A stretch of 11,630 nucleotides of DNA from Ruminococcaceae bacterium UBA6855 (GCA_002451755.1 DKDF01000067.1:1-11630), one strand, 5' to 3'. Numbered from the stretch's first letter, positions 1-6,732 are shown. Notes: a model not told the origin generated them from the sequence alone. Numbers and translations: made by a program.

Positions 1-21
1 CGAGCCTCGTCATCCGCTCCA
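1..21 (+). tRNA. 3' end of a tRNA, probably tRNA-Gly (cut by window edge)
   Basis: Positions 1-5 fit the end of a T-loop, 6-10 (CTCGT) the 3' T-stem, 11-17 (CATCCGC) the 3' acceptor strand, 18 (T) the discriminator base and 19-21 an encoded CCA. The implied 5' acceptor is GCGGATG. GCGG together with a T discriminator is typical of bacterial tRNA-Gly, but the anticodon lies outside the window, so the identity is inferred. It is followed by a terminator and then tRNA-Cys, as expected in a tRNA cluster. Confidence 0.6.
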
Positions 22-30
22 TTCTCTTAA

Positions 31-59
31 TGCCAATTAAATTTAATTGGCATTTTTTT
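31..59 (+). terminator. Intrinsic terminator after the partial tRNA
   Basis: A perfect 22-bp palindrome at 31-52 (arms TGCCAATTAAA and TTTAATTGGCA) is followed directly by seven T at 53-59. The stem is AT-rich apart from its base, so termination may be partial. Confidence 0.6.
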
Positions 60-85
60 GACAGAGAGAGCGTACAATTCAATAC

Positions 86-160
<75 letters not shown>

Positions 161-199
161 AAAATAAGAGCACTTGCAAAAGCAAGTGCTCTTATTTTT
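161..199 (+). terminator. Strong intrinsic terminator after tRNA-Cys
   Basis: Two 18-nt arms (160-177 and 182-199) pair perfectly around an AAAA loop, with AAAAATAAG at one end and its complement with T5 at the other. The symmetry means it could work in both directions. It separates tRNA-Cys from the hairpin array. Confidence 0.9.
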
Positions 200-203
200 G
201 GAA

Positions 204-357
204 ATGAAGCGCTCTTCGAGCATGAAAAATGAAGAGCGGCGCTGCCGCATGAAGTATGCCTGCGGTATATGAATATCCGGCGCTTCACTTAATGTCCGGT
301 GTTCCGGACGCTTCATGCAATTTATTGCGTTTCATGTCCGCGAAGCGGACACTTCAT
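204..357 (+). repeat. Array of six mini-hairpins with complementary ATGAAG / CTTCAT spacers
   Basis: Six short hairpins follow one another: 211-221 (GCTC/GAGC), 236-248 (GCGGC/GCCGC), 255-269 (TATGCC/GGTATA), 294-309 (GTCCGG/CCGGAC), 317-328 (GCAAT/ATTGC) and 336-350 (GTCCGC/GCGGAC). In the left half they are separated by ATGAAG (204-209), ATGAAA (222-227), ATGAAG (229-234 and 249-254) and ATGAAT (269-274). In the right half the spacers are CTTCA (283-287), CTTCAT (311-316), TTTCAT (330-335) and CTTCAT (352-357). The spacers are therefore complementary across the array and could close a ladder of four-way junctions. Position 222-227 ATGAAA matches 330-335 TTTCAT, a paired variation. It ends 44 nt before the GTG start of the four-helix-bundle gene. 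Confidence 0.85.
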
Positions 358-401
358 TTGCAGATACAAAAAATATGTACGCTGAAATCGGAGGGATAAA
401 A

Positions 402-755
402 GTGCGGGAAGATAAGCTTTCGGCTCAGTCAATGGACTTTGCTGTTATGATAATCCAACTTGTAAAACAGCTCAAGTCTGCTCATGAGTCGATAATTTCG
501 AACCAGATAGGCCGCTCGGGAACAAGCATCGGCGCGAATATCAGAGAAGCGCGGTATGCCCATGGAAAGGCAGATTTTATATCAAAACTCCAAATTGCGC
601 TCAAAGAAGCGAACGAAACCGGCTACTGGATAGAGCTTTTATACAGAACCGATTACATAAGCGAAGACCGGTATAAAACTCTCGACTCAGCCTGCACGAG
701 CATACGGGTGCTCCTCATCTCCTCCATCAACACCGCAAAGCAAAACTCGCAGTAA
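402..755 (+). CDS. Four-helix-bundle protein, 23S rRNA intervening-sequence (S23) family
   Basis: A 117-aa protein starting at GTG 402. This start is chosen because GGAGGG (390-395) lies 6 nt upstream and the protein then begins just before the conserved helix 1. In-frame ATGs at 315 and 375 lie inside the hairpin array or before the ribosome binding site. The signature QIGRSGTSIGANIREAR (residues 35-51) and the all-helical layout match the S23/four-helix-bundle family (PF05635 type), first known as ORFs in 23S rRNA intervening sequences and related to the Avd accessory protein of diversity-generating retroelements. Members are small, basic and form oligomers; the function outside those two settings is not established. 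Here there is no rRNA and no reverse transcriptase. The immediate partner is the hairpin array upstream. The deaminase gene starts 17 nt after the stop, so the two may share a transcript. No clear promoter was seen. Confidence 0.9.
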   Translation: MREDKLSAQSMDFAVMIIQLVKQLKSAHESIISNQIGRSGTSIGANIREARYAHGKADFISKLQIALKEANETGYWIELLYRTDYISEDRYKTLDSACTSIRVLLISSINTAKQNSQ

Positions 756-772
756 AACGAAAGGGTGATTCT

Positions 773-1150
773 ATGACAACAGAATGGGAAAAATTATATG
801 CCGCCGCGCTTGCCGTTGCTGTGCCGAAAGTGATATCGGAACAAATGTGTTCCGGCGGGGTGGGCGCCGCCGTGCTGACCGATAAAGGGAATGTGTATAC
901 GGGCGTGTGTATCGACACCGATTGCTCGCTGGGTATGTGCGCGGAGCGAAACGCGCTGTCAACGATGATATCTCACGGGGAGTATGCCGCAAGAAAAGTC
1001 GTTGCAGTAACAAAAATGGGAGAGATTTTGCCCCCGTGCGGAGCTTGCCGTGAGTTTATGATGCAGCTCGGCAGCCCGGAGAATATAGAAATTCTTGTTG
1101 ATTCCGATACCGCCGTGACTCTAAAAGACCTCGTGCCTTATCCGTATTAA
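773..1150 (+). CDS. Cytidine deaminase-like zinc enzyme (possible blasticidin-S-deaminase-type)
   Basis: A 125-aa cytosolic protein with the two zinc motifs of the cytidine deaminase superfamily: CAERNA (C56, catalytic E58) and PPCGACRE (C89, C92). The zinc ligands are three cysteines, as in homotetrameric bacterial Cdd. The family hydrolyses cytidine/deoxycytidine to uridine for pyrimidine salvage. The substrate-binding segment of standard Cdd (N-x-E-N-A-S-Y) is replaced by CIDTDCSLG (46-54), and the C-terminus (TLKDLVPYPY) resembles small Cdd-like proteins such as blasticidin-S deaminase. The substrate is therefore uncertain. The ribosome binding site AAGGGTG (761-767) lies just before ATG 773. 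The gene is downstream of the four-helix-bundle gene by 17 nt and ends at a bidirectional terminator. Confidence 0.9.
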   Translation: MTTEWEKLYAAALAVAVPKVISEQMCSGGVGAAVLTDKGNVYTGVCIDTDCSLGMCAERNALSTMISHGEYAARKVVAVTKMGEILPPCGACREFMMQLGSPENIEILVDSDTAVTLKDLVPYPY

Positions 1151-1160
1151 AATAATCATA

Positions 1161-1196
1161 AAAGCCTTCGCAAGCATTGTCGCTTACGAAGGCTTT
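1161..1196. terminator. Bidirectional terminator between convergent deaminase and hslO genes
   Basis: Arms 1161-1175 and 1182-1196 pair (AAAGCCTTCG with CGAAGGCTTT plus AAGC with GCTT) with one mismatch and a 6-nt loop. A-rich sequence lies upstream and T-rich sequence downstream, fitting use by both strands. Confidence 0.85.
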
Positions 1197-1202
1197 CGTT
1201 AT

Positions 1203-2093
1203 TTATTTATCCTCTTTTCCCTTGCTCTCTTCGAGCAGCCTGTCGATGTCTGCGGGCGTAAACACATATTTTTTGTCGCAGAACTGGCAGCAGACCTCAG
1301 TCTTTTCGTCCTCCTTGAGCTTTTCGAGCTCGTCTCTGCCCATGCTTATCAGCGCGCGGGAGACGCGCTCACGCGAGCAGTCGCATCTGTATTCCGGCTC
1401 CGAGGTGTCGAGCATGTCGAGCTTGAAAGCGGGGAGCACGGTGCGGCAGATGGTCTCGGGGGAGAGCCCCTTGTCGAGCATCGTCGTCACGGGCTCAATG
1501 TCGCTGATGCACTTCTCGACCTTGTCTATAATTGTGTCGTCGGCGGTCGGGAGCAGCTGGATTATAAATCCGCCCGCCTTTCTAATCGTGAGATCGGGGT
1601 TGACAAGTACGCCCAGCGCGCAGACGGTCGGTATCTGCTCGCTCGTCGCGAAATAGTTCGTGATGTCCTCGGCGATCTCGCCGCTGACTATCGGCACCTG
1701 ACCGACATAGGGCTCCTTGAGTCCGAGGTCTTTGATAACAGTCAAAAAGCCGTCCTTGCCGACTGCGCCGGAAACATCCAACTTGCCCTTGTCGTTGAGC
1801 GGCAGCTCAACAACGGAGTTCACAGCGTATCCTCTTACGTTGCCGTGGCTGTCCGACGCTGCGAGCACGGTGCCCGCAGGGCCGTTTCCGTTTATCCTGA
1901 GCGTGACGGAATCGTCCGCTCCTTTGAGTGCGCTGCCCATGAGGCTCGCCGCCGTCAGCAGCCTGCCGAGAGTTGCCGAAACAACGGCGGATGTGCCGTG
2001 GATCTCCTGCGCCCTGTTTACTATATCCGTTGTGTCGGCAGCCATAACGGTCAGCGTGCCGTCCTCGGAAATGCAGCGTATAAGCTTGCCCAT
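1203..2093 (-). CDS. hslO: Hsp33 redox-regulated molecular chaperone
   Basis: A 296-aa cytosolic protein of the usual Hsp33 length. Hsp33 is a holdase that binds unfolding proteins when hypochlorite or heat plus peroxide oxidises its zinc centre. The N-terminal part shows the typical GRLLTAASLMG helix, NGNGPAG and GYAVN motifs. The C-terminal redox switch has CxC (C237-C239, RCDCSRERV) and CxxC (C269-C272, CQFC); there is an extra cysteine at 268 beside the CxxC pair. ATG 2093 has AGGAGG in the right place, inside the 15-nt gap after the upstream methyltransferase stop. It is the last gene of a yerC-methyltransferase-hslO unit and ends at the shared terminator. Confidence 0.97.
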   Translation of the reverse strand: MGKLIRCISEDGTLTVMAADTTDIVNRAQEIHGTSAVVSATLGRLLTAASLMGSALKGADDSVTLRINGNGPAGTVLAASDSHGNVRGYAVNSVVELPLNDKGKLDVSGAVGKDGFLTVIKDLGLKEPYVGQVPIVSGEIAEDITNYFATSEQIPTVCALGVLVNPDLTIRKAGGFIIQLLPTADDTIIDKVEKCISDIEPVTTMLDKGLSPETICRTVLPAFKLDMLDTSEPEYRCDCSRERVSRALISMGRDELEKLKEDEKTEVCCQFCDKKYVFTPADIDRLLEESKGKEDK

Positions 2094-2108
2094 ATTTTTG
2101 TCCTCCTG

Positions 2109-2858
2109 TTATTTCCTGCGCCTTGCGGCAATCACCGCGCGCTCGGAATCTTCTCTGACGGGTTCATTTGTCATGCCGTCATATATGTATTCAATGTCAA
2201 ATCCCGCGTCGCCGAGCCATTCTGAAAGCTCGTCGAGACTATATGCTCGCTCGCTGAAATCCTCGCTCGTGCGCTCGTATGTCCCGTCCTCGTTTTCTTC
2301 GAAAAAGTCGAGCATGATGTCTACCGTGTCCGTCTCCTCGTTGAGGCTGTTCTGCCAGACGCAGAAAACATCCGGGTATTCGTATACAAACGAGTTGTCT
2401 GCGAGAATCTCGCGGTGCTTGTATATCGTGTTCACATCGAATATGAACATCCCGCCCGGGCGGATGAATGTGCCGAGGCGGCGGAATGTCTCTCTGACAT
2501 CCTCGGGCTCGGTCAGATGATTGATGCTGTCGAGCGTGCAGAGCGCGGCGTCGACTTTCCCGAAAAGATCGAGTTCCTGCATCTGCTGGCAGAGAAACAG
2601 AATATTCTGCCCCTCTTCAAAAGCTCTGTTCTGCGCCTGAGAAAGCATATCGGGGCTCGAATCAACGCCGATCATGTCGTATCCGTGCGCGGATATCAGC
2701 GAAGTCAAAGTGCCCGTGCCGCAGGCAAGGTCGAGAACCGTTCCTCTTTTTATCCCATATGAAAGCAGAAGAGCAGAAAAATGCTCTGCTCTTCTCTCGT
2801 AATCAACATTTTGCGTCAGCTCGTCATAAAAACGGGCAAAGAATGAATATTCGCTCAT
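2109..2858 (-). CDS. Class I SAM-dependent methyltransferase
   Basis: A 249-aa protein with a Rossmann-fold methyltransferase core. Motif I is VLDLACGTG (41-49), which binds the S-adenosylmethionine carboxypropyl part. An acidic residue at the end of strand 2 (VDSS, D66) would hold the ribose. SINHL and the RPGGMFIFDV segment correspond to the later motifs. The N-terminus (YSFFARFYDELTQNVDY) resembles small-molecule or quinone-type methyltransferases of this superfamily, but the substrate cannot be read from the sequence. It lies 2 nt after yerC and 15 nt before hslO, so the three are probably co-transcribed. Confidence 0.92.
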   Translation of the reverse strand: MSEYSFFARFYDELTQNVDYERRAEHFSALLLSYGIKRGTVLDLACGTGTLTSLISAHGYDMIGVDSSPDMLSQAQNRAFEEGQNILFLCQQMQELDLFGKVDAALCTLDSINHLTEPEDVRETFRRLGTFIRPGGMFIFDVNTIYKHREILADNSFVYEYPDVFCVWQNSLNEETDTVDIMLDFFEENEDGTYERTSEDFSERAYSLDELSEWLGDAGFDIEYIYDGMTNEPVREDSERAVIAARRRK

Positions 2859-2860
2859 TA

Positions 2861-3169
2861 TTAGTCTTTCTTCTCGGCTTCTGCGGCGTCGATGCGCTCG
2901 AATATCTTTTCGTATCCGTCGCAGCCGTAGTTGAGCGAGCGGTTGACGCGGCTTATCGTGGCAGTGCTTGCGCCGGTCTTGCTGACTATCTCGCTGTAAA
3001 CCTGCTTGTCGCTGAGCATCTTCGCAACAACTATGCGCTGCGAAAGAGCCTTGAGCTCGGTCACGGTGCAGAGATCCTCAAAAAAATCATAGCACTCGTC
3101 GATGTTCTCGAGGGCGAGAACCGCTTTGAACAGAAAATCAACGTTGCTGTCTTTCAGCTTGCCGTTCAT
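2861..3169 (-). CDS. yerC: YerC/YecD family TrpR-like DNA-binding protein
   Basis: A protein of 102 aa, of TrpR-repressor type helical fold, matching the YerC/YecD family of Firmicutes. The central LCTVTELKALSQRIVVAKML segment is followed by a helix-turn-helix (YSEIVSKTGASTATISRVNRSL) like that of TrpR. The ATG at 3169 is chosen, with GGAG about 8 nt upstream; a TTG directly before it (3172) would give one more residue with shorter spacing. It is the first gene of the operon with the methyltransferase and hslO. The ligand and targets of YerC proteins are poorly known. A palindrome over its own promoter suggests self-control (inference). Confidence 0.93.
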   Translation of the reverse strand: MNGKLKDSNVDFLFKAVLALENIDECYDFFEDLCTVTELKALSQRIVVAKMLSDKQVYSEIVSKTGASTATISRVNRSLNYGCDGYEKIFERIDAAEAEKKD

Positions 3170-3223
3170 CAAAGTTACTCCTTTTCGCGGTCATATTGGG
3201 TTTGACTCCGCGTACATGTATAT

Positions 3224-3252
3224 ATTTTAGCACACTAAAATTTGAAAGTAAA
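3224..3252 (-). promoter_or_regulatory. Promoter of the yerC operon with an overlapping inverted repeat
   Basis: On the minus strand, TTTACT (3247-3252) is separated by exactly 17 nt from TAAAAT (3224-3229). An 18-bp perfect inverted repeat, ATTTTAG-4 nt-CTAAAAT (3224-3241), covers the -10 box and most of the spacer. It could be an operator, or a weak AT-rich hairpin ending the upstream cyclophilin transcript. Confidence 0.6.
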
Positions 3253-3261
3253 GAGCAAAAA

Positions 3262-3855
3262 TCAAAGCGTCTGAGTTTCGACGGAATTTATAACGACATC
3301 CTCGAGCGGCTTGTCCGAAGAATCGCGGTCAACCGAGGCTATCGCGTCGACAACGTCCATGCCCTCGAACACCTGACCGAACACGGTGTGTCTGAAATCG
3401 AGCCACGGAGTTCCGCCGACCGCCTTGTAGTCTTCAATAGACTCGTCCGTGAACATATCGGGCAGGCGCTCCATCTGCGGGATAAAACGCTCGTCAACCG
3501 ACGGAGCCTGAACGATAAAGAACTGGCTGCCGTTCGTGTTCGGACCTGCGTTCGCCATGCACAGCGCACCTCTGAGATTGTGATAGTCGCGGCTGAACTC
3601 GTCCTTGAACGGTCTGCCCCAGATGCTCTCGCCGCCGATTCCCTTGCCGAGCGGGTCGCCGCCCTGGATCATGAAATCCGGGATAACGCGGTGGAAGATA
3701 ACTCCGTCATAGTAGCCGTTGTCCGCGTGGGTCGTGAAATTTTCGACTGCCTTGGGCGCGGCGTCGGGGAAGAGGACTACTTTTATGTCGCCTTTGTTTG
3801 TCTTTATCGTTGCAACGGTGTCGCCCGCTGCGGGCTGTCTTAACTGCTTGCTCAT
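3262..3855 (-). CDS. Cyclophilin-type peptidyl-prolyl cis-trans isomerase
   Basis: A 197-aa protein without a signal peptide, so probably cytosolic. It accelerates proline cis-trans isomerisation. The cyclophilin core is clear: FHRVIPDFMIQGGD (54-67, with catalytic R56, F61 and Q64) and NGSQFFI (108-114). An insertion at about 120-150 (DERFIPQMERLPDMFTDESI) makes it longer than minimal bacterial PpiB, as in several Firmicutes homologues. The ATG at 3855 overlaps the stop of the serine dehydratase gene (ATGA), and GGAGG lies just upstream within that gene. The two are translationally coupled. Confidence 0.96.
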   Translation of the reverse strand: MSKQLRQPAAGDTVATIKTNKGDIKVVLFPDAAPKAVENFTTHADNGYYDGVIFHRVIPDFMIQGGDPLGKGIGGESIWGRPFKDEFSRDYHNLRGALCMANAGPNTNGSQFFIVQAPSVDERFIPQMERLPDMFTDESIEDYKAVGGTPWLDFRHTVFGQVFEGMDVVDAIASVDRDSSDKPLEDVVINSVETQTL

Positions 3856-5087
3856 TTTATTTCCTCCGTGGATTCGTTTTTCTGTGCGGGTTTATAGAGC
3901 TTGGCGAGTCCGCCCTCGCTCGTCTCGCGGTATATTTTTGAAAGATCCTTGCCCGTCTGATACATCGTCTCGACTATCAGATCGAACGATATCTTTCTTG
4001 TGTATGTCAAAAAGTTTGCAAGGCTCACTGCGTTTATCGCCCTCATCGCGGCGACTGCGTTGCGCTCGATGCAGGGCACCTGAACGAGTCCCATGACCGG
4101 GTCGCAGGTGAGTCCGAGATGGTGCTCCATCGCGACTTCTGCGGCGTATTCTATCTGATCCGTGTCCATGCCGTAGAGCTCAGCGAGCGCAGCCGACGCC
4201 ATCGAACACGCCGAGCCTATCTCCGCCTGACATCCGCACTCCGCGCCGCTTATCGAGGCGTTCGTCTTTATAACGTTGCCGATGATTCCGGCGGTCGCAA
4301 TGGCTCTGCGAATTTCATTTTCGGAGAATCCGCGTCTGTCCGCCGTGTATCGCAGAACCGCGGGCAGAACTCCGCACGCGCCGCAGGTCGGTGCTGTTAC
4401 TATCTCGCCGCAGGAGGCGTTCTCTTCGCTGACTGCGTAGGCGTAGGCGCAAACGAGCCTGTTCTCGCGCGTCTCCGGGCTCTCGTCCATGTGGCGGCGG
4501 TTGTTGAGCATATGCGCCTTTCTCATTATGCCGAGCCCGCCGGGCAGCTCGCCCTCGGCGGCAAGTCCGCGTTTGATGCAGCTGTTCATGACGATCCACA
4601 CGCGGTCGAGATAATGCCAGATACCCTCTCCCTCGAATCTTTCAACCAGGTCGGGGATTCGGATATTCTCTTTCTTGCAGTATTCTTTTATCTCCGCAAA
4701 ATTCTTGAACGGGTAGACTTCGGGCGGCTCTGCGTCCTTTCTGCCCTCAATTTCTATCGCACCGCCGCCGACGCTGCAAACTCTGCGCTTGCCGATGATG
4801 TTTCCGTCCTTGTCAAACGCCGTGAAGTCGAGCGTGTTGGGGTGGGGGATGTCGGTCGTCTTCATGTCGAATTTTATGTCGAGTACGCGGGGCGCGAAGG
4901 TCTCGCGCAGAACTCTGTCTGTGCCGTGTCCCTCTCCGGTTTTAGCAAGCGAGCCGTAGAGAACTGCCTCGTATCTGTCTGCCGACGGGAACTCGCTTAT
5001 AAACATTTTTGCGGCAGACTCGGGTCCCATGGTGTGCGAGCTTGACGGACCGCGTCCGATTCTGTAAATTTCCTTGATAGATTTCAT
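3852..5087 (-). CDS. sdaA: L-serine ammonia-lyase (L-serine dehydratase), iron-sulfur type, single chain
   Basis: A 411-aa protein converting L-serine to pyruvate and ammonia with an oxygen-labile [4Fe-4S] cluster. The N-terminal beta-type domain has GPSSSHTMGP (13-22), KTGEGHGTD (49-57) and PHPNT (81-85). The alpha-type domain has TAPTCGACG (231-239), SGAECGCQAEIGSACSMA (280-297) and LTCDPV (326-331), giving the cysteines that would hold the cluster. Many Firmicutes split the enzyme into SdaAA and SdaAB; here both parts are fused as in Proteobacterial SdaA, though shorter. ATG 5087 has an AGGAGAG ribosome binding site. A sigma-A-like promoter lies upstream. The cyclophilin gene overlaps its end by 4 bp. 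Confidence 0.95.
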   Translation of the reverse strand: MKSIKEIYRIGRGPSSSHTMGPESAAKMFISEFPSADRYEAVLYGSLAKTGEGHGTDRVLRETFAPRVLDIKFDMKTTDIPHPNTLDFTAFDKDGNIIGKRRVCSVGGGAIEIEGRKDAEPPEVYPFKNFAEIKEYCKKENIRIPDLVERFEGEGIWHYLDRVWIVMNSCIKRGLAAEGELPGGLGIMRKAHMLNNRRHMDESPETRENRLVCAYAYAVSEENASCGEIVTAPTCGACGVLPAVLRYTADRRGFSENEIRRAIATAGIIGNVIKTNASISGAECGCQAEIGSACSMASAALAELYGMDTDQIEYAAEVAMEHHLGLTCDPVMGLVQVPCIERNAVAAMRAINAVSLANFLTYTRKISFDLIVETMYQTGKDLSKIYRETSEGGLAKLYKPAQKNESTEEIK

Positions 5088-5132
5088 TTGCCTCTCCTGT
5101 AAGCCGTTGGAATATGTTGCTTCATATATTAA

Positions 5133-5161
5133 AGTATATCACATAATATTTCCAAACTCAA
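5133..5161 (-). promoter_or_regulatory. Promoter of the serine dehydratase-cyclophilin operon
   Basis: On the minus strand, TTGAGT (5156-5161) and TATACT (5133-5138) are 17 nt apart, about 46 nt before the ATG at 5087. Confidence 0.65.
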
Positions 5162-5182
5162 CAAGTTGCGGCAAAAAGACCG

Positions 5183-5210
5183 TTGACAAAAAATAACCGG
5201 GTGTTATAAT
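5183..5210 (+). promoter_or_regulatory. Promoter of the OPA-type transporter gene
   Basis: TTGACA (5183-5188) and TATAAT (5205-5210) both match the consensus perfectly with a 16-nt spacer. The predicted start is near 5217, leaving a leader of only about 20 nt, so control is likely at transcription rather than by a riboswitch. The divergent serine dehydratase promoter starts 22 nt away. Confidence 0.85.
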
Positions 5211-5237
5211 TGCTTCATCACGGTTTTGGAGAGAGTC

Positions 5238-6506
5238 ATGGAACAGCGCAAGGACAAAGAAAAAATACTTTCGGCGGGCACACTGCTTTTTGTTGCCTGC
5301 TGGGCGGCCTATTGCGCCTCATATCTCGGCAGAATAAACTATACAGCCGCGCTCACCGCGATAGTCGCGGACGGCGTGTTTTCAAAGTCCCACGCCGGAC
5401 TTATCGGCATGGTCTATTTCTTCTGCTACGGAGCGGGTCAGATATTCAGCGGAATACTCGGCGACCGCGTCTCACCCTATAAAATGGTCGGCACGGGGCT
5501 GGTTGGCACGGTGTGCGCGAATATTCTCATGCCGCTGTGCTCGGGCAGTTACATAGTCATGAGCGTCGTGTGGGGACTCAACGGAATAGTCCAGTCGATG
5601 CTCTGGACGCCTATACTTTATATAATATCCAATGTCCTGCCCGAAGAACAGCGCAGACGCGCGTGCCTTTATATCGCGGCGTCGTTTCCGGTCGGCAGCC
5701 TGCTGTCTTATGTCATATCCGCCGGCGCGATAAAATTTGCGTCGTGGCATTTCGCGTTTTTCATACCCGCCGGAATAATAGCCTGCATATTTGTCTTCTG
5801 GTGCTTGACCGCCGGAAAGACTTCAAAAATACTCGGAAGAGGGGAGAAAAAATCCCTCCCGGTTAAGGCTGATACAGGTGCGAAAGTCTCCCTCGGCAAG
5901 CTGTTCATAGTCTCCGGCGCGGCGGTTATCTGCGTCGGCATACTCGTCCAGGGTATGCTCAAGGACGGCGTTACATCGTGGGTGCCGACTCTTATTAAAG
6001 AAAAATATAATGTCTCGGCGTCGTTCTCTGTCCTGCTGTCGGCTGTCCTGCCGATAATCAACCTCAGCGGCGCGTGGTTCTCGACGAAGCTCTATGAAGG
6101 GCCGTTCAAGCTCAATGAGACCGCCGCGGCGGCGTTCTGCTTCGCTCTGACGCTCATTCCGCTGACCGGAATACTCTTTGTCGGTCACTATCATATCGCT
6201 CTGTGCGTCATATTTTTCGCGCTCTTCACAACGCTCATCACCGCGATAAATCATCTGTTTATTACGCTCATCCCCGTGCGCTTCGCGAAATACGGCTGCG
6301 CCTCGACAGTCGGCGGAATATTCAACTCCTGCACATATATCGGCAGCGCGATATCGACCTACGGCTTCGGCGCGGTGTCCGAAAAATTCGGCTGGACTGC
6401 GACGGTTATTTTCTGGATAATCCTCGGCGCGATCGGCGTCGCCGTGTGTGCTGTACCGATGCGCCGCTACGGCAGATTCGCAAACGGGAGCGGGAATAAA
6501 GCATAA
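5238..6506 (+). CDS. MFS transporter, organophosphate:phosphate antiporter (GlpT-like) family
   Basis: A 422-aa polytopic membrane protein with about 12 hydrophobic segments and a basic central loop (about 194-221). ATG 5238 is chosen over an in-frame TTG at 5226, because GGAGAG (5228-5233) lies at the right distance from the ATG. The N-terminal half resembles GlpT: AAYCASYLGRINY (23-35) puts R32 where GlpT has its phosphate-binding Arg45, and GDRVSP (75-80) is the MFS loop 2-3 motif. In helix 7, GMLKDGVTSWVPT aligns by eye with the GlpT segment containing Arg269, but K242 takes that place. The substrate is unknown; glycerol-3-phosphate or hexose phosphate are not assured. It is divergent from the serine dehydratase operon. 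Confidence 0.9.
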   Translation: MEQRKDKEKILSAGTLLFVACWAAYCASYLGRINYTAALTAIVADGVFSKSHAGLIGMVYFFCYGAGQIFSGILGDRVSPYKMVGTGLVGTVCANILMPLCSGSYIVMSVVWGLNGIVQSMLWTPILYIISNVLPEEQRRRACLYIAASFPVGSLLSYVISAGAIKFASWHFAFFIPAGIIACIFVFWCLTAGKTSKILGRGEKKSLPVKADTGAKVSLGKLFIVSGAAVICVGILVQGMLKDGVTSWVPTLIKEKYNVSASFSVLLSAVLPIINLSGAWFSTKLYEGPFKLNETAAAAFCFALTLIPLTGILFVGHYHIALCVIFFALFTTLITAINHLFITLIPVRFAKYGCASTVGGIFNSCTYIGSAISTYGFGAVSEKFGWTATVIFWIILGAIGVAVCAVPMRRYGRFANGSGNKA

Positions 6507-6594
6507 AGCGCGGCATATTTTGGCAAAAAATCAGAATATCAGACAAACTTCGTCAAAAAAACCGCCATCGGCGCAAAAAAATTAAAATTAGGTA

Positions 6595-6623
6595 TTGCAA
6601 AACCCGGAATCTTATGTTATTAT
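6595..6623 (+). promoter_or_regulatory. Likely promoter of the tRNA-Asp/tRNA-Thr unit
   Basis: TTGCAA (6595-6600) lies 17 nt from TATTAT (6618-6623), about 30 nt before tRNA-Asp; an overlapping TATAAT (6621-6626) would have a 20-nt spacer. The preceding stretch 6507-6594 holds no gene. It contains a short minus-strand terminator-like hairpin (CGCC-ATC-GGCG at 6563-6573 next to A7 at 6555-6561) of unclear use. Confidence 0.5.
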
Positions 6624-6652
6624 AATGTGCGTTCGGTGAGAGCCGACAAATT

Positions 6653-6729
6653 GGCCCGGTAGCTCAGTTGGTTAGAGCGCTAGCCTGTCACGCTAGAGGT
6701 CGACGGTTCGAGACCGTTCCGGGTCGCCA
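6653..6729 (+). tRNA. tRNA-Asp (GTC anticodon)
   Basis: The acceptor GGCCCGG pairs with CCGGGTC (6719-6725), with G discriminator and encoded CCA (6727-6729). The anticodon stem CTAGC/GCTAG (6680-6684/6692-6696) encloses CTGTCAC with GTC at 6687-6689. The G discriminator is the usual Asp identity base. Confidence 0.97.
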
Positions 6730-6732
6730 TTC

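Noticed and set aside
204..357. Array read as a CRISPR
   Set aside because: The repeated units are only 5-6 nt, the hairpins differ in sequence, the second half is inverted relative to the first, and there are no cas genes.
402..755. Four-helix-bundle gene as Avd of a diversity-generating retroelement
   Set aside because: No reverse transcriptase, template repeat or variable repeat is visible in the window; the surface gene at 8134-10389 has no C-type lectin variable end.
1717..2520. 267-aa plus-strand open frame
   Set aside because: It lies antisense to hslO and the methyltransferase gene, is rich in Ser/Leu as expected from a GC-skewed shadow, and has no ribosome binding site or known domain.
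3196..3843. 215-aa plus-strand open frame
   Set aside because: Antisense to the cyclophilin gene; composition typical of a shadow frame.
4119..5045. 308-aa plus-strand open frame
   Set aside because: Fully antisense to the serine dehydratase gene, whose motifs are unmistakable; Arg/Ala/Val-rich shadow.
5226..5237. TTG start for the OPA transporter
   Set aside because: The TTG overlaps the GGAGAG ribosome binding site that serves ATG 5238.
6621..6626. Perfect TATAAT as the sole -10 box of the tRNA promoter
   Set aside because: It would need a 20-nt spacer to the only visible -35-like box; the overlapping TATTAT gives 17 nt.
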